From: Hevea brasiliensis
Taxonomy: Eukaryota; Streptophyta; Magnoliopsida; Malpighiales; Euphorbiaceae
NCBI RefSeq assembly: GCF_030052815.1
Contig: NC_079498.1
Location: 69,178,992-69,242,991 of the forward strand
Direction of reading: 5' to 3'
Length of the DNA stretch: 64,000 bases
A model generated the notes under the pieces. The model was not told the DNA's origin. It did not search any database and was given only the letters and a program-made list of their open reading frames with translations. Each line of letters begins with the position of its first letter. Position 1 is the first letter of the stretch. Both the position numbers and the translations under genes were made by a program. Positions 21,540 to 33,385 of this stretch are shown in pieces.

Positions 21540-24500
21540 CCTCTGAACAGCTGTGGGTGCTGTCTCCTCATGTCCTCTTCATGTTCCCAAGTAGCTTCCT
21601 GGCCTGAATGATGGTTCCACAGCACTTTAACCAGGTATATTTATTTATTCCTCAGCTACTTCACCTCATATGCCAGAATTTCTATTGGTTCTTCCTCATA
21701 TGAGAGGTCTGGATTTACCTCAATCTCTTCAATTGATAGAACATGAGATGGGTCAGATCTATACCTCCTTAACATGGACACATGGAAGACATTGTGTATC
21801 CTTTCTAGCTCTGAAGGTAATGCTAACTGATATGCTAAAGGACCCACTTTTTCCAAAACCTCATATGGTCCGATGAAACGAGGACTCAGTTTCCCCTTTC
21901 TGCCAAATCTCATAATCCTCTTCCAAGGAGAAACTTTAAGGAATACCTTATCACCCACTGCATATTCAATATCTCTTCTCTTTAGATCGACATAGGACTT
22001 CTGACGGTCTGATGCAGCCTTGAGTCAATCTTTGATCAATCTAATCTTTTCCTCTGTCTGCTGAATAATTTCTGGCCCAATCATCTTCCTTCCACCTACT
22101 TCATCCCAACATAGGGGAGTTCTACACTTTCTACCATACAAAGCTTCATATGGAGGCATCCCAATGCTTGATTGGTAGCTGTTGTTATAAGCAAACTCAA
22201 TCAAAGGCAAGTGTGTATCCCAACTACCTTCAAACTCAATCACACAAGCCCGTAGCATATCCTCCAATATCCGACTACCCTCTCGATCGCCATCTGTCTG
22301 CGGGGTGGAATGTCAGGTCAAGTTCAATCTAGTTCCTAGGGCTCTCTAAAGACTACCTTAGAATCTAGAAGTGAACCTAGGATCTCTGTCTGATACAATC
22401 GATACTGGCACTCCATGCAATTTTACAATCTCATTTATGTATAATCTAGCCAATCTCTCTAAACTATAGTCCATCCGGACTAGCAGAAAGTAAGCAGACT
22501 TGGTTAGTCTGTCAACTATAACCCATACTGCATCATAACTATTCTGTGTCCTCGGAAGTCCCATCACAAAATCCATAATTATTTGTTCCCATTTCCACTT
22601 TGGTACTGGCAATGGATGTAACAAACCTGCTGGTACTTGATGTTCTGCCTTCATTTACTGACAAGTTAGGCATTTGGAAACAAAATCAGCTACATCCCTT
22701 TTCATACCCATTCAGCAGTAATGCTCTTTTAGCCCTCTGTACATTTTAGTTCCACCAGGGTGCATAGCAAAAAGAGACTCATGTGCTTCCTTCATAATGT
22801 TCTGTCTCAAGTCAACATCATTAGGAACGCACATTCTGCCTTGATGTAGCAATAAACCAACATCTCTCACAGAGAATTCAGGTTTCTTGCCCTGCTGGAC
22901 TTCTTTCAGTAGCTTCTGATATTTTTCATCATTCTGAGCAGCCATTTTGATCTGATCAATCAACACTGGCTGTACATGCCATGCAACTACTGTCTGTCCC
23001 TTATCATCAATCTCCAAACTGGCATGCTGTGCTTTCAACTCATGTACCATGGACAAAGGAGAAACTCTGAGACTTGCCATAGTCTTGCGACTTAAGGCGT
23101 CAGCCACCACATTTGCTTTCCCTGGCTGATAGTCTATTAAGCAATCATAGTCTTTAATCAGTTCTAACCATCTCTTCTGCCTCAAGTTCAATTCCTTCTG
23201 GGTTCCCAAGTACTTCAAGCTCTTATGATCTGTGTAAATGTAGCATTTCTCTCCATACAAATAGTGTCTCCAGATCTTCAGAGCAAAAATAATAGCTGCA
23301 AGCTCCAAATCATGTTTTGGGTAGTTCCTTTCATGCGGTTTCAGCTGGCATGATGCATAAACAATGACATTCCGATCTTGCATTAGTACACAGCCTAACC
23401 CATTGTGAGAAGCATCACTATAAACTGCGTATTCTTTACCCAGGGTAGGTAAAGTAAGGACTAGAGCTTCAGTCAAACACCTCTTCAACTCATCAAAACT
23501 CTAATGACATTTATCTGTCCACTGAAATTTTACATCTTTCCGAACCAGCTTGGTCAGTAGAGAGGCTAACATAGAAAACCCTTTCACAAATCGGTGGTAG
23601 TATCTAGCTAAACTCAGAAAACTGTGAATTTTTGTGATATTCCTGGGCGGCTTCCAATTAAGGATAGCTTCTACCTTGCTGGAATCTACCTTGATCCCTT
23701 CAGCCGACGCAACATGTCCCAAGAAGGAGATTTCTTTCAACCAAATTTCACATTTCGATAATTTGGCGTATAGCTGTTTCTCCCTTAAAGTCTGTAGTAC
23801 AATCCACAGATGTCTGTCATGCTTCTCTACATTCCTCGAATATATCAAAATATCATCAATAAACACCACCATAAACTGGTCGAGATATGGTCTGAAGATA
23901 GTGTTCATCAGATCCATAAAAGCAGCTGGAGCATTAGTTAACCCGAATGGCATTACTAGAAACTCATAGTGGCCATATCGAGTTCTGAAAGCAGTTTTTG
24001 GAATACTCTGCTTTTGCCCTTTCAACTGATAATAAACAAATCACAAATCAATTTTGGAGAATACAGTTGCACCCTTCAACTGATCAAACAGATCATCAAT
24101 GCGAGGCAATGAATATCTGTTCTTTATTGTCACCTTATTCAACTGACGGTAGTCAATACATAAGCGGAGAGTGCCATTTTTCTTCTTAACAAACAATACT
24201 GGTACTCCCCAAGGTGACACACTAGGGCGGATGAAGCCCTTTTCAAGTAGTTCTTGCAACTGTACCTTCAACTCCTTCAACTCTGCTGGTGCCATTCTGT
24301 ATGGTGTTATGGAGATTGGATCCACGCCAGGCATAACATTAATTTTAAACTGAACATCTCTTTCTGGAGGTAATCCTGACAATTCATCAGGAAACACATC
24401 TAGGAAGTCATATACTGTATGGATGTCCCTCAATGCTGGACTCCCCACTTGGGTGTCTACCACATGTGTCAAGTATGCTTCACACCCCTTTATGATCAAT

Positions 24501-25012
24501 TTATTGGCTAGTGCAGCTGAAATGATGTTTGATGGCAATAGCTGCCTCTCTCCATGTATTTCCACATCACTGTACTGAGGGAGATCAAAAGTGACTATCT
24601 TCAGTCTACAGTCAATCATGGCGTGATGCCTAGCTAACCAATCCATGCCCAAGATGATATCATAATCTCTAAAGGGCATTTCAATGAGATCAGACAGAAA
24701 AGTATGTCCTTGGATCACCAAAGGACAATCCCTATACATTCTATTGACCCTGACCTCTTGTCCTAGCGGACTTGTTACTAGCACCTCAAAGTCCATTTTC
24801 ACACACGGAACAATAATGCAATCAATGACGCTAGTACTCACATAGGAATGGGTAGAACCCGGATCAAATAACAAAAATACATCTTGATTAAAAGTTGAGA
24901 AGGTACCAGCCATAATGTCAGATGTCTCAGCCTCTTCTCTCTGTCTCATTGCATAGACTCTGACTAGAGCACTGCTTTGCTCTGATTGATTCACTGTGCT
25001 TTGGCCGCTCAC
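21540..25012 (-). pseudogene. Gypsy-B pol polyprotein (PR-RT-RH-IN-chromodomain), broken
   Basis: From 25012 down to about 22358 one frame is kept. Protease [10 protein letters not shown] is near 24870 and RT starts with ITPYRMAP. The RT active site reads FIDDILIYS (about 23840-23866). RNase H contains [15 protein letters not shown] and DHKSLKYL. The integrase zinc motif is [15 protein letters not shown]...CLTC, and the integrase core has [12 protein letters not shown] and FAYNNSYQSS. The frame is cut by TGA after SKIDL (about 24038), TAG after KCH (about 23500), TGA in the integrase zinc region (about 22710) and a stop after TSRF (about 22356), with a frameshift near the third catalytic residue. 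21656-21958 is the integrase C-terminal part. A chromodomain remnant (LVKVLW, EATWEHEEDM) follows to about 21545. In the family these enzymes copy RNA to DNA and insert it; the chromodomain steers integration. Confidence 0.88.
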
Positions 25013-26180
25013 CGACTACCTCTACCCCCGCTCTACCTCGCTAGGTGGTTGTGAACCTCCGTGGCGTGGATTCGACTGACCCTTCAGCAGTAGAAGGAGG
25101 TGGCCCAACTCTACGGGCACTGGTGCAGTCCTTGGCAAAGTGTCCTGTGCCTCCACAGTTATAACAGGCTCCTATGGCCTTATAGCATACCCCACCATGG
25201 CTTCTACCACAATTTTCACATTGGCAGGGAGGGTAGGAACTTCTGGTACTCTGCTGACCAGATGGAGGAGGTTTTTGTCCCGAATACCTTCCCCTACCAA
25301 ACTTTTTACCACCTCTGTTGTGTCCCCCAAAGTTCTTTCTGTTCCCAGTAGGACCACTAGAACTCTGATCTACTGACTTCCCCTATTTCTCTTTTCTATC
25401 TTCTCTGATTTCTTTTTTTTTTTGGGGCCGCTTCTAACTCAATTCTTTCTAATTTCAGTGCTTGAGAAATAAGCTCAGAGAAGTTAGTATGCTTGAATCT
25501 GACCACTTATAGTTTGAGACTGGGCTTCAAGCCGGTTTTAAACCTCTTACATCTTTCCCTGCTGGTAGTAAGGAGACTTCCTACATAGTGGCTCAGGCGA
25601 GAAAATTCCCTTTCATATTCTGCCACTGACCTACTTCCCTATTTCAGACTTAAGAACTCCTGTAGCTTTTGGCCCACATAGGCATCTGGGACATATTTTT
25701 GTCTAAACTCCTGCAAAAAGTCATCCCAGGTTAGTACTGGAGGTTCCAACAAACTATGAGGAATGGTTTTCCACCAGTCATATGCGTCTCCCTATAGTAG
25801 TGACACTGAATACTAAAATCTGAGCTCCTCTGTACAATATAGTTTCTTGAACACCCTATCCATTCTCTCTAACCATTGTTCTGCCTCTAGAGGATCTACT
25901 GTCCCCTTGAACTCAGTAGCCCCATATTTAATCAACTTGTCATACTGCCTACCTGAAGACTGTGGTTGTACCATTGGTGTCTGTAGTGGGACTTGAGTAG
26001 GCATGTTACCAGCTATAGTTGGAACATTGCAGCCATCTGCTGAGCGAACTGAGTAGGGAACTGCAGTACTGAGGGGGCTGGTGCTGCTAATCCACTCACA
26101 TTGTGTAGGGATGGGGCATCCCCTTGTACCTCAGCCTCTATTGATTGATCAACTGAACGATCCCCTTCTTCCATAGTCAA
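25013..26180 (-). pseudogene. Gypsy-B gag, broken
   Basis: The start reads MEEGDRSVDQSIEAEVQ (26180 down). The retrotransposon gag core is recognisable at 25813-26004 (ATEFKGTVDPLEAEQWLERM) and continues to about 25500 (WDDFLQEFRQKYVPDAY). A basic linker precedes the zinc knuckle CYNCGGTGHFAKDC (about 25130-25171), which is intact here, unlike in Gypsy-1. A frameshift near 26010 and stops near 25645 and 25510 inactivate it. Gag forms the capsid-like particle in which reverse transcription takes place. Confidence 0.8.
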
Positions 26181-26343
26181 TTTGAGGATCTTAGACCTCC
26201 TGAACAAATAACACAAGGAGATTTCCTCCTGTTAGTGCATATTTATAATGTAATGTACCGTATGTATCAAACAATGACAATGAGCAATTATACTATGAAG
26301 AAAGAATATTCAAATTACAGGTGAAAACAGAATTTAAAAACTA

Positions 26344-26355
26344 GCTCTGATACCA
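26344..26355 (-). other. Gypsy-B primer binding site
   Basis: TGGTATCAGAGC on the minus strand, 8 nt after the 5' LTR end at 26364. Confidence 0.9.
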
Positions 26356-26363
26356 CTAAAACA

Positions 26364-29300
26364 TGTCACACCCTACCCCTCCGTAAGGCATAACATGATC
26401 CCGTAGTATCTCTAATGAATTACCAAACTTTGTCTACTGATAACCCATTAAATACACTACAAATGATTTTAAAACTTTTCTTACTTTTTTTTTTTTACAG
26501 TGGTGAGCACTATTGACAGGTGTTAAAATTTTTTTAATTGAAGTGAAACCAAATAACACATTTGAAGTATTAATAATTTCTATAAAAATTTTGGCAGAGT
26601 GCCATCTGTATTTTGAATAAAACAGTTCTTCAAAAACCTGTAAAAAGCACTTCCAATAATTTGTTCAATCCCAAACTCCAATAATAATTCAACACAATAA
26701 ATTTCTCAACATTTATCAACTCAGTTCAACAATCAATTTTCCAGTGTTTCCAAAAGCTGAGATAAGATAAATATATCACAATATTTTTATAAGCCAAAAT
26801 AATTTACAATTTTAATTTACAACTGCTCAAGACCAAGTACAATATATACATACAGTGCACATACATTACAACAAAAACTACGAAATATGGTATACTCGAT
26901 ATACCCAGCAAAATCTCAAAAGGTGGTACAAGCCGCCTACTCTGCTGTTCTGTCCGTCTGTCTACCTGCGACAGCAATGAAAAAGTTATCGCTAAGCCAA
27001 TGTCTCAGTGGTGCACAGCATTAAGAAAATACAATTTAAAACCATAAACCATAAATCATATAAATTGTGGATACTTAAAATCATAGTTAAATTCAAAAGA
27101 CAAAGAATGTCATAAAGAATTTAAACTCCATTTCACAATAAATATCAATAAATCACACACACAGCTTAATCATGATTCCATAGTCCAATTCATCCCAAAA
27201 GCTAATGGCTAGTGAGGAATAACATAGCTAGCTAGCAATAATATGAGTACACATTCTATTCATTCTCAACAGGCACACACCTCAACACTTCAGCCAGAGA
27301 GGGAATTCAAAGTCAATTCGTCCCACTAGACAAGCTAGCGAGGAATTCAATCAATATACATGATAGCTATGGTTTCAAACCATTTACAATGTTTTTCAAG
27401 CAATAACTATCCATCAAATATCATTAAGACAATTTTTCACAATTTAAACAATAACAAACAATTTGTCATAATTTATTTCAATTGAAAATTCAAAAGAAAT
27501 AACTATTGTGCACAAACCTCTGATAAATGCCTCTTAGCCCTGACTCACTGTTTCCTTTCCCTTCCCTGAGTCTTTGCTAGCTGAAACACACAATTTGAAG
27601 TGTTTCAGTACTCATTTAAACTGTCTCTAACAATAAAGCTTAATAATTAATTTATTTAATTCTATTATTTTCCTTAGTCAACCTATAATATTGACCCTCG
27701 ATGCACTCTAGGTGAATTAGGTTTAATGTTACCAATATGTCACATTTTGCATTTCAATATGCTACCAATATAGTGCAACTTACCATTTTTACAAGTTGGC
27801 ATTCATTGCCAAATTATTTCAAGCATCATTGTATGTAAATATCAAGTTCTCAATTTTTGTGTGCTAGATTGGTCTAGCTTAAAATCCTATTTCTCTTGGT
27901 TTTTAGCTTCTGGTCAAAGAAGCAAAATTGTAGATCTAAGAAAAATTATAGATCTATGTCTTATTGTATGCGGGGTAAAATTTCAGGTCATTCTGACTTG
28001 TATAGACAAAGATATGGTCAATTTACCAAAGCTGGACAGATTGCACTAAAATGGTAACTTTAGGTCTTTTTTAGGTCATTTCTAGTTCTGGCAGTTTTTA
28101 TACCCGAATTTGTGCAAGCTATTTGACTTACTTATGGTTATTTCTGGGTTTTGGTATCTTCATAAGAATTGTAGCTTTATGTCTAATCTATTCATGGTAA
28201 AAATTTCAGGTCATTTGGACCTGTTTTGAGTGAGTTATGGCCAAAACACTAACTGCTGCCCAAATGGTCAATTTTTAGGCTTTCAAGTCACTAATCCGGA
28301 TTTGGTCATTTTTCAAGTCACTTTCTGAACAGAATTTAGATAGGCTTTCTTCATGAAAGTTGGCACATTTTGTGCCTAGTTTCACCTCCAATTGGCCTCA
28401 TACCAATTGGAGCCACACACTTAGGGTTATAGATCTATTTGCACACTTCTCTCTACATGCTTTTAAACACCAAACCAACACACATTAACCAACTACCTCC
28501 TCACTTCTCCATACCATTCTGCATTTGGCACTAACCAAAACCATTCAATTCTCTACATGATAGGTCAACTTGGACAGAATATAACCACTTCCAAAATACA
28601 CCAAATGCAGTCACAATTCACAAATTCAATCCCAACAATATATACACATAAATACTTCTAATTATCACACATACTTCCATCACCAATTCACATACTTTAT
28701 CACCACTATTCCACACACATGTGCTGCCATTTTTTTTTTGTACAATACTTCAACAACATTTCATGAATTTGAACATTATCAATTTCGATTTTAAGGCTGC
28801 CCAAAAATTACACATACACATCAACTTCTATTTTCACTTTTCAAGCTTAACATTCAAACTTCACACATGGAATTCAACTTCAATACAATTAAACATTTAA
28901 ATCAACATCCTAACTACCATTTATATGAAAAGTAAGCTATACATGGTGAGGTTCCATGGCTACCGAAATGGCTCAACTCCAATAATTCATCAAAAATAAA
29001 AAATTCTTCCATAAATCAACTACCCACAACCTTATTTACACTTTTAATGAAACAAGAATTGAAAATAACCACTTACCTCTTTTGAAGCTTCTTTAAAACT
29101 CACCAAAACTTATCCTTCTTGCTCCCTTATTTCTGCCCAAGGTGTGTAGGTAAGGTTTAGTGAAGGAACCTAGTGAAAAATATGGCTAAATCATGGTTGC
29201 ATGGAGGTCCTTCCATGGCCGGCAATGGTGGTTTGGAAGGAATTTTGAATTCGGCAAGGTGAGGACTTGAGGAAGAAAGAGTGTTGCAGAATATTAATAG

Positions 29301-29958
29301 GACAAATTCTAGTTTTTTAATGCTTTTGATATTCCATAGTGGTCCACTAAGTGATTAAAGAATCTAAGTTAATGTTAAACTTCCATTTATTCCATATTAT
29401 ACCCATAATTTTTTTTATTTATACAACACATAATATTTCATTTTTAATAGGATACCCAAAGTTAAATACTATTTATTTTTAATGGACACTTAGGTCAAAA
29501 GGCAACTCGGGGTGTCAATTAACCACAATGCCCCTATTCGGGTTGCATTCCCGATTTTTTGGTAACACCAAGTTTTTTCGTTTTCTCGATTTCTTGTTTT
29601 TCTTTGTACTAATTAATTAATTTTTCTTTGATATTTCTAATGACATTTATACTTCAATAAGTCTTTAATTATGTCTCGAAACTAAATTCTGAGGGTTTTC
29701 TACAGTCCTGGGGTCGGCTATTGCCTGCACCGTAACTTTCCCGTGGGGTCACCCATCGCTGCGGTGCTGGCTCGTTTAACTTAGTTTGATTTCATTGCTA
29801 TTATTTTTTCTTTGTTTTCCTTGTATTTTTCTTTCTTTTATTTTATTATTTTGTGTCTCCTCACTAATATTTAAATGTAGTTCTAGGCATTCTAACTATC
29901 TGGACAGACACTGGTCACTGAAACAGTAGAACGCACTACCGAACATAGGGGTATTACG
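26364..29958 (-). repeat. Gypsy-B 5' LTR (3595 bp)
   Basis: On the minus strand it runs from CGTAATACCCC (29958; the expected first T is C) to GTGTGACA (26364). The start motif CTATGTTCGGTAGTGCG is shared with the Gypsy-1 and solo LTRs, so all belong to one family. It carries the conserved hairpins near 26968 and 28340-28400. Confidence 0.9.
26968..27011 (-). other. Conserved tandem hairpin of the LTR, copy 4
   Basis: The second stem on the minus strand is GCGATAAC / GCTGTCGC with one mismatch. The first stem is degraded (CTGAGACATTGGCTTAG). This is the most decayed copy. Confidence 0.55.
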
Positions 29959-32075
29959 TAATATCTTTAAACATATCTATAAGTGGCTGTGTCTTGGAAT
30001 TAGCAATGAAAGAATTAAAACACTTACATATATTATTTTCAACTATGTTAGTCTTGGTCATGGTAATAATGTAAGCTTTGTAGAACTTATTAGGATCCTT
30101 AACCATGAAATCTTTATAGGTAGCTGCTAACTCATTTTTCATCTCCTTCATCTTCTCCATAAAATCAAGGACATGTGTGTAATAAGCTACACTGCAAAAG
30201 AGTTTCTTGGACTTTTCACCTCTATGTGTCTTCATCTAATGAGCCCATATATGTCTAGCATAATACTTGTGCTCAATTTTAGGGGTCAATTGGTATATTA
30301 CGTTAATTAGACCCACCTTTAAGTCAACAAATGCATTAAAATGTCTAGGAACACATACATGATATGAACACAATATTAAAATAATTTAGCAATAATAATA
30401 CCTTTTATTGATCACTTATAAAAGTTCATCTAGTGCCATCTCCAATTTGAATATCCTCAAACAGAATTTGGAGAAAACATAGCTAAGTCTTTTTTTTTTT
30501 CACCTTCCACAATAACCCATGCAACTGGGAACATCTAATCATTCCCATCTTTCCCACTGTAACAAATAAGGCACCACCCAAAAAGGTCTTCATAAAAGTA
30601 CTATCAAACTCAATGAATGCTCTATAACAATTTAAGAACCCTTTCCTTAGTGCACTAAAACCCACAAAAAATCTCTTGAATATTGGCTTCATAGATGCTG
30701 GATCATTATCAAGAAAAAAAGGTTAAACCTCCCCTCTTTGTCAGCCTTCAAGAGCTCAGCCATATAAGGCTTAAGCAATTCATAATGCTTTTGAAGGGAC
30801 CCTCTTAGAATATTCAAAGCCTTCCACTTCCCTCTATAGCATTAAGTCATGCTAACTGTCAAAGTATACTTATCCTTCAACATAAACAGCATGTCCTTTC
30901 ACCCTATATCAGGCTTTGCTCTAATTTTTTCAAGAAACTCATTGTAATCCACTTAGATGTCGTTTGTCTATTTGTAAGGGATCTAAAACACTTTTGCTTC
31001 TTTGTATAAGTCTTTATCACAAAAGTATGGTCATTCTGTATTACACTACCATAAAATCTCCAAGTACACCCATCTTCACATACTGCACTCAGCTTCTTTT
31101 TTCACTCTTCACAAATCTCAAATTATATCCATTACATATGGCATATTTTTGCATTGCATTCCTTATACTACTTACTATCCACAAACCTTAAGCCAACTCT
31201 AAATTCAATTTTTGTATGATCACAATCTTGGTCATCCAGAATTACCTTTCTCTTCTGGCTAACATGTTCTTCAAATTCAGATTCATCACTAGGAGCTGGA
31301 TTGTGTCTGAAGATATTTCATGAGGTAAGTTAATATTACTTACTAGGATATCAACAGGAGTTTCATTATCTATTTCCATGTCATTCACATTCATCAATGG
31401 TGAATCATTTACTTCCACTGCACAAACTGTATCTTTTTTTTTTCTTCCTAAGCTGCACTATTAACTGAAACTCACTCTCATCAGTCTGGTAGTCATCAAA
31501 AGCTTCATTATGCAATTCATTATCAGCATTTTCTACCCTATCCTCAATTGGATCATAATCCCCATCATGATTTTTTTCATCATCTCCCCTTACTTCAACA
31601 CTTTCATTTGGAGTTCTTACACTATTTTCCTTACCATAACCCATTACACTACCATCTTTATTTACCACTTCGTAATTCTGACTAATTGCATCATTTTCAT
31701 TTAGCTTGGACTTTGGTGTACCCTGCATTTGGCCACAATTAATCCCAAGCTGGTTTTCAAATCATTCCCTTCAATAACTTCAACAAATAAATGGATATCC
31801 CCATTCTCATCCTACTTCAGCATCTCTAACACACCAGTATCACTATATTTCCAAACATGTATATAATTCTTCTTTGGCATCCCAGACATGAAATATGCCA
31901 TTTTAGTTTTCTCCCCATATCCCAATCTCTTCAACTCATCCTTTATATCTAGATAACTAAAGCAATCAACATCACAGTCTTCCCTGTAGAATTCCTCACC
32001 ACCCTCATATTCGAAGCTACCATTCCCATCAATTAAAACTCCACCATGGTGAATAAGTAATGAAACATATACCAT
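29959..32075 (-). pseudogene. MULE (MuDR-type) transposase, N-terminal and catalytic part
   Basis: Starts at ATG 32075-32073 (MVYVSLLIHHGGVLIDG), a PB1-like N-terminal domain as in many plant MULE transposases (about 31812-32075). A long acidic linker follows (31405-31728, for example EVRGDDEKNHDGDYDPIEDR). The MuDR DNA-binding region is at about 30750-30960 (CYRGKWKALNILRGS, LKPYMAELL). The catalytic core start is IEFDSTFMKTFLGGALF (about 30575-30625), whose Asp is the first catalytic residue. A later piece contains YYARHIWAH and NIVENNICKCFNSFIANSKT (29960-30300). Stops and frameshifts separate the pieces, and gaps near 30300-30480 may be introns. It ends at the Gypsy-B insertion. The enzyme would cut and move the transposon; this copy cannot. 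Confidence 0.8.
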
Positions 32076-32123
32076 CCTCTGTCATGCACAAATAGAAGAA
32101 AGAAATTGGAATCACTACAAACA

Positions 32124-33164
32124 TGTCACACCTTATTCCTCCATAAAATGTAACATGATCCCGTAGTACACCTAATGAATTACCGTACTTCACCTACCAG
32201 TAACCCATTAAATATACTACAAGGGATTTTAACTCAACTTTCGTGAAATTTAAATCATTGATTAAAATCTGGTGTTATAAATTTTTTTTTGTTTTCAAAA
32301 TTTTGGCAGAGTGCCGGCTGTATTTTGAGAAAACAGTTCTTCAAACCTGAAAAGGAAAACACTCCAAATATGTTTTCTCAAATACAACTCAAATAAACTT
32401 CATTTCATCTCATAATTCAATCTCAATATTCAAATCATTTCATTTTCAAACCAACTTCATCATAAAAGAAACATTTCATTGATTACAAGACTCAAAAATT
32501 AATATTACAAAACTATACAGGTAAATGAAATCTCAAATTTACATTACAATAATTTACATTTAATTACATACCAAATATTTTACAAGAGTTTTTATACAAC
32601 TACTCAAATAATTTACATACATATATTTACATGCATACATCAAAACCTATGTACATGGGTATACCTATGATATACCTGGAGCTGATGTGAATGTGTCTTC
32701 AAAGAAGCTTTTTCAACTGCTCTATGCTCTTTTCACCTGCGACAGCATACAATGCTATCGCTAAGTGGTGAACTCGGTGGTACATAACTATAATTTAAAA
32801 TCTAATACCATATATATGTTGACAGAATTATAACAAATAATTTGAAAATCTTAAACTTCATAAAAATTCCAAAGGTCAAAATAATCATTGCTAATAATAT
32901 AATCATTTGTTAAAATAACCTTGATCAAGAATTTCAATTTGTCAAATCACAATTGAATAATTAAAATAATTCCAGCAATTTGTGGAAATAAATATTAATT
33001 TCAATAAAATCAAGTATGCATATATCCCATTTGAAATCAAAATTCTTTACTATTCAAAAACCATTCTTTATCTCACTAACTATGCAAGACTAATCTACAA
33101 GGGCCATCTTCAGGGTGATTCTAACTCCCTATGGTCGGGAAGGTCGAATTAGATTCTAACTCCC
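32124..33164 (-). repeat. Gypsy-E 3' LTR, terminal piece
   Basis: Nearly identical to 60483-61525 of the 5' LTR. It ends (minus strand) GTGTGACA at 32124. It is interrupted at 33164/33165 by the next insertion. Confidence 0.9.
32739..32778 (-). other. Conserved tandem hairpin of the LTR, copy 5
   Basis: Second stem arms GCGACAGC (32739-32746) / GCTATCGC (32754-32761). First stem, adjacent, with one mismatch. Confidence 0.6.
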
Positions 33165-33384
33165 TGTCACACCCTACTCCTCGTAAGATGAAACATGCTC
33201 CCATAGTACACCTAATGAATTACCGTACTTTGCCTACAGGTAACCTATTAAATATACTACAAGGGATTTTAAAACAATTTTCGTTCATTTTTAAATTAGT
33301 GGGTAATTTTTTTTTCAAATATTAAAAACCTTTATTTAAAGTCCAAACATAAATCAAATTTTTAGATATTTAAAATCTCCAGAA
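33165..33384 (-). repeat. Gypsy-D LTR end, inverted relative to 33386-35502
   Basis: This is the reverse complement of about 35284-35502. Direction flips at about 33385, making a fold-back arrangement. Confidence 0.8.
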
Positions 33385-33385
33385 C

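Larger units (their letters stand above)
20109..29958 (-). mobile_element. Gypsy-B: nearly complete Ty3/gypsy element (Tekay/Del-like)
   Basis: Minus-strand element inserted in the MULE transposase gene. It has a 5' LTR at 26364-29958, primer site at 26344-26355, gag, and pol in the order protease - reverse transcriptase - RNase H - integrase - chromodomain (26180 down to 21540). A polypurine tract follows, then a truncated 3' LTR at 20109-21488. The domain order and the C-terminal chromodomain-like motif place it with plant chromoviruses. It has several stops and frameshifts, so it is non-functional. Confidence 0.9.
14062..32123. mobile_element. MuDR-like MULE transposon, split by later insertions (ends inferred)
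   Basis: The visible genes are a GRF zinc-finger gene on + (14412 to about 18888) and a MULE transposase on - (32075 to 19341, interrupted). They point tail to tail with roughly 450 bp between them, the same convergent layout as mudrA/mudrB in maize MuDR. The left terminal inverted repeat is inferred to start near GGGGAAATT at 14062. The following 300 bp, with lines such as TATACCCTATATTTGGG, look like dicot MULE ends. The right end lies beyond Gypsy-E, outside the window, so the inverted repeat cannot be confirmed. The coordinates given cover only the part left of Gypsy-E. Confidence 0.5.

Noticed and set aside
24998..25376. + strand open frames at 25100-25376
   Set aside because: Antisense to the gag zinc-knuckle region of Gypsy-B. 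The mirror of the same frame appears at 1315-1497 in Gypsy-1.
31002..31704. Several + strand open frames at 30964-31704
   Set aside because: They are antisense shadows of the MULE transposase remnant on the minus strand.
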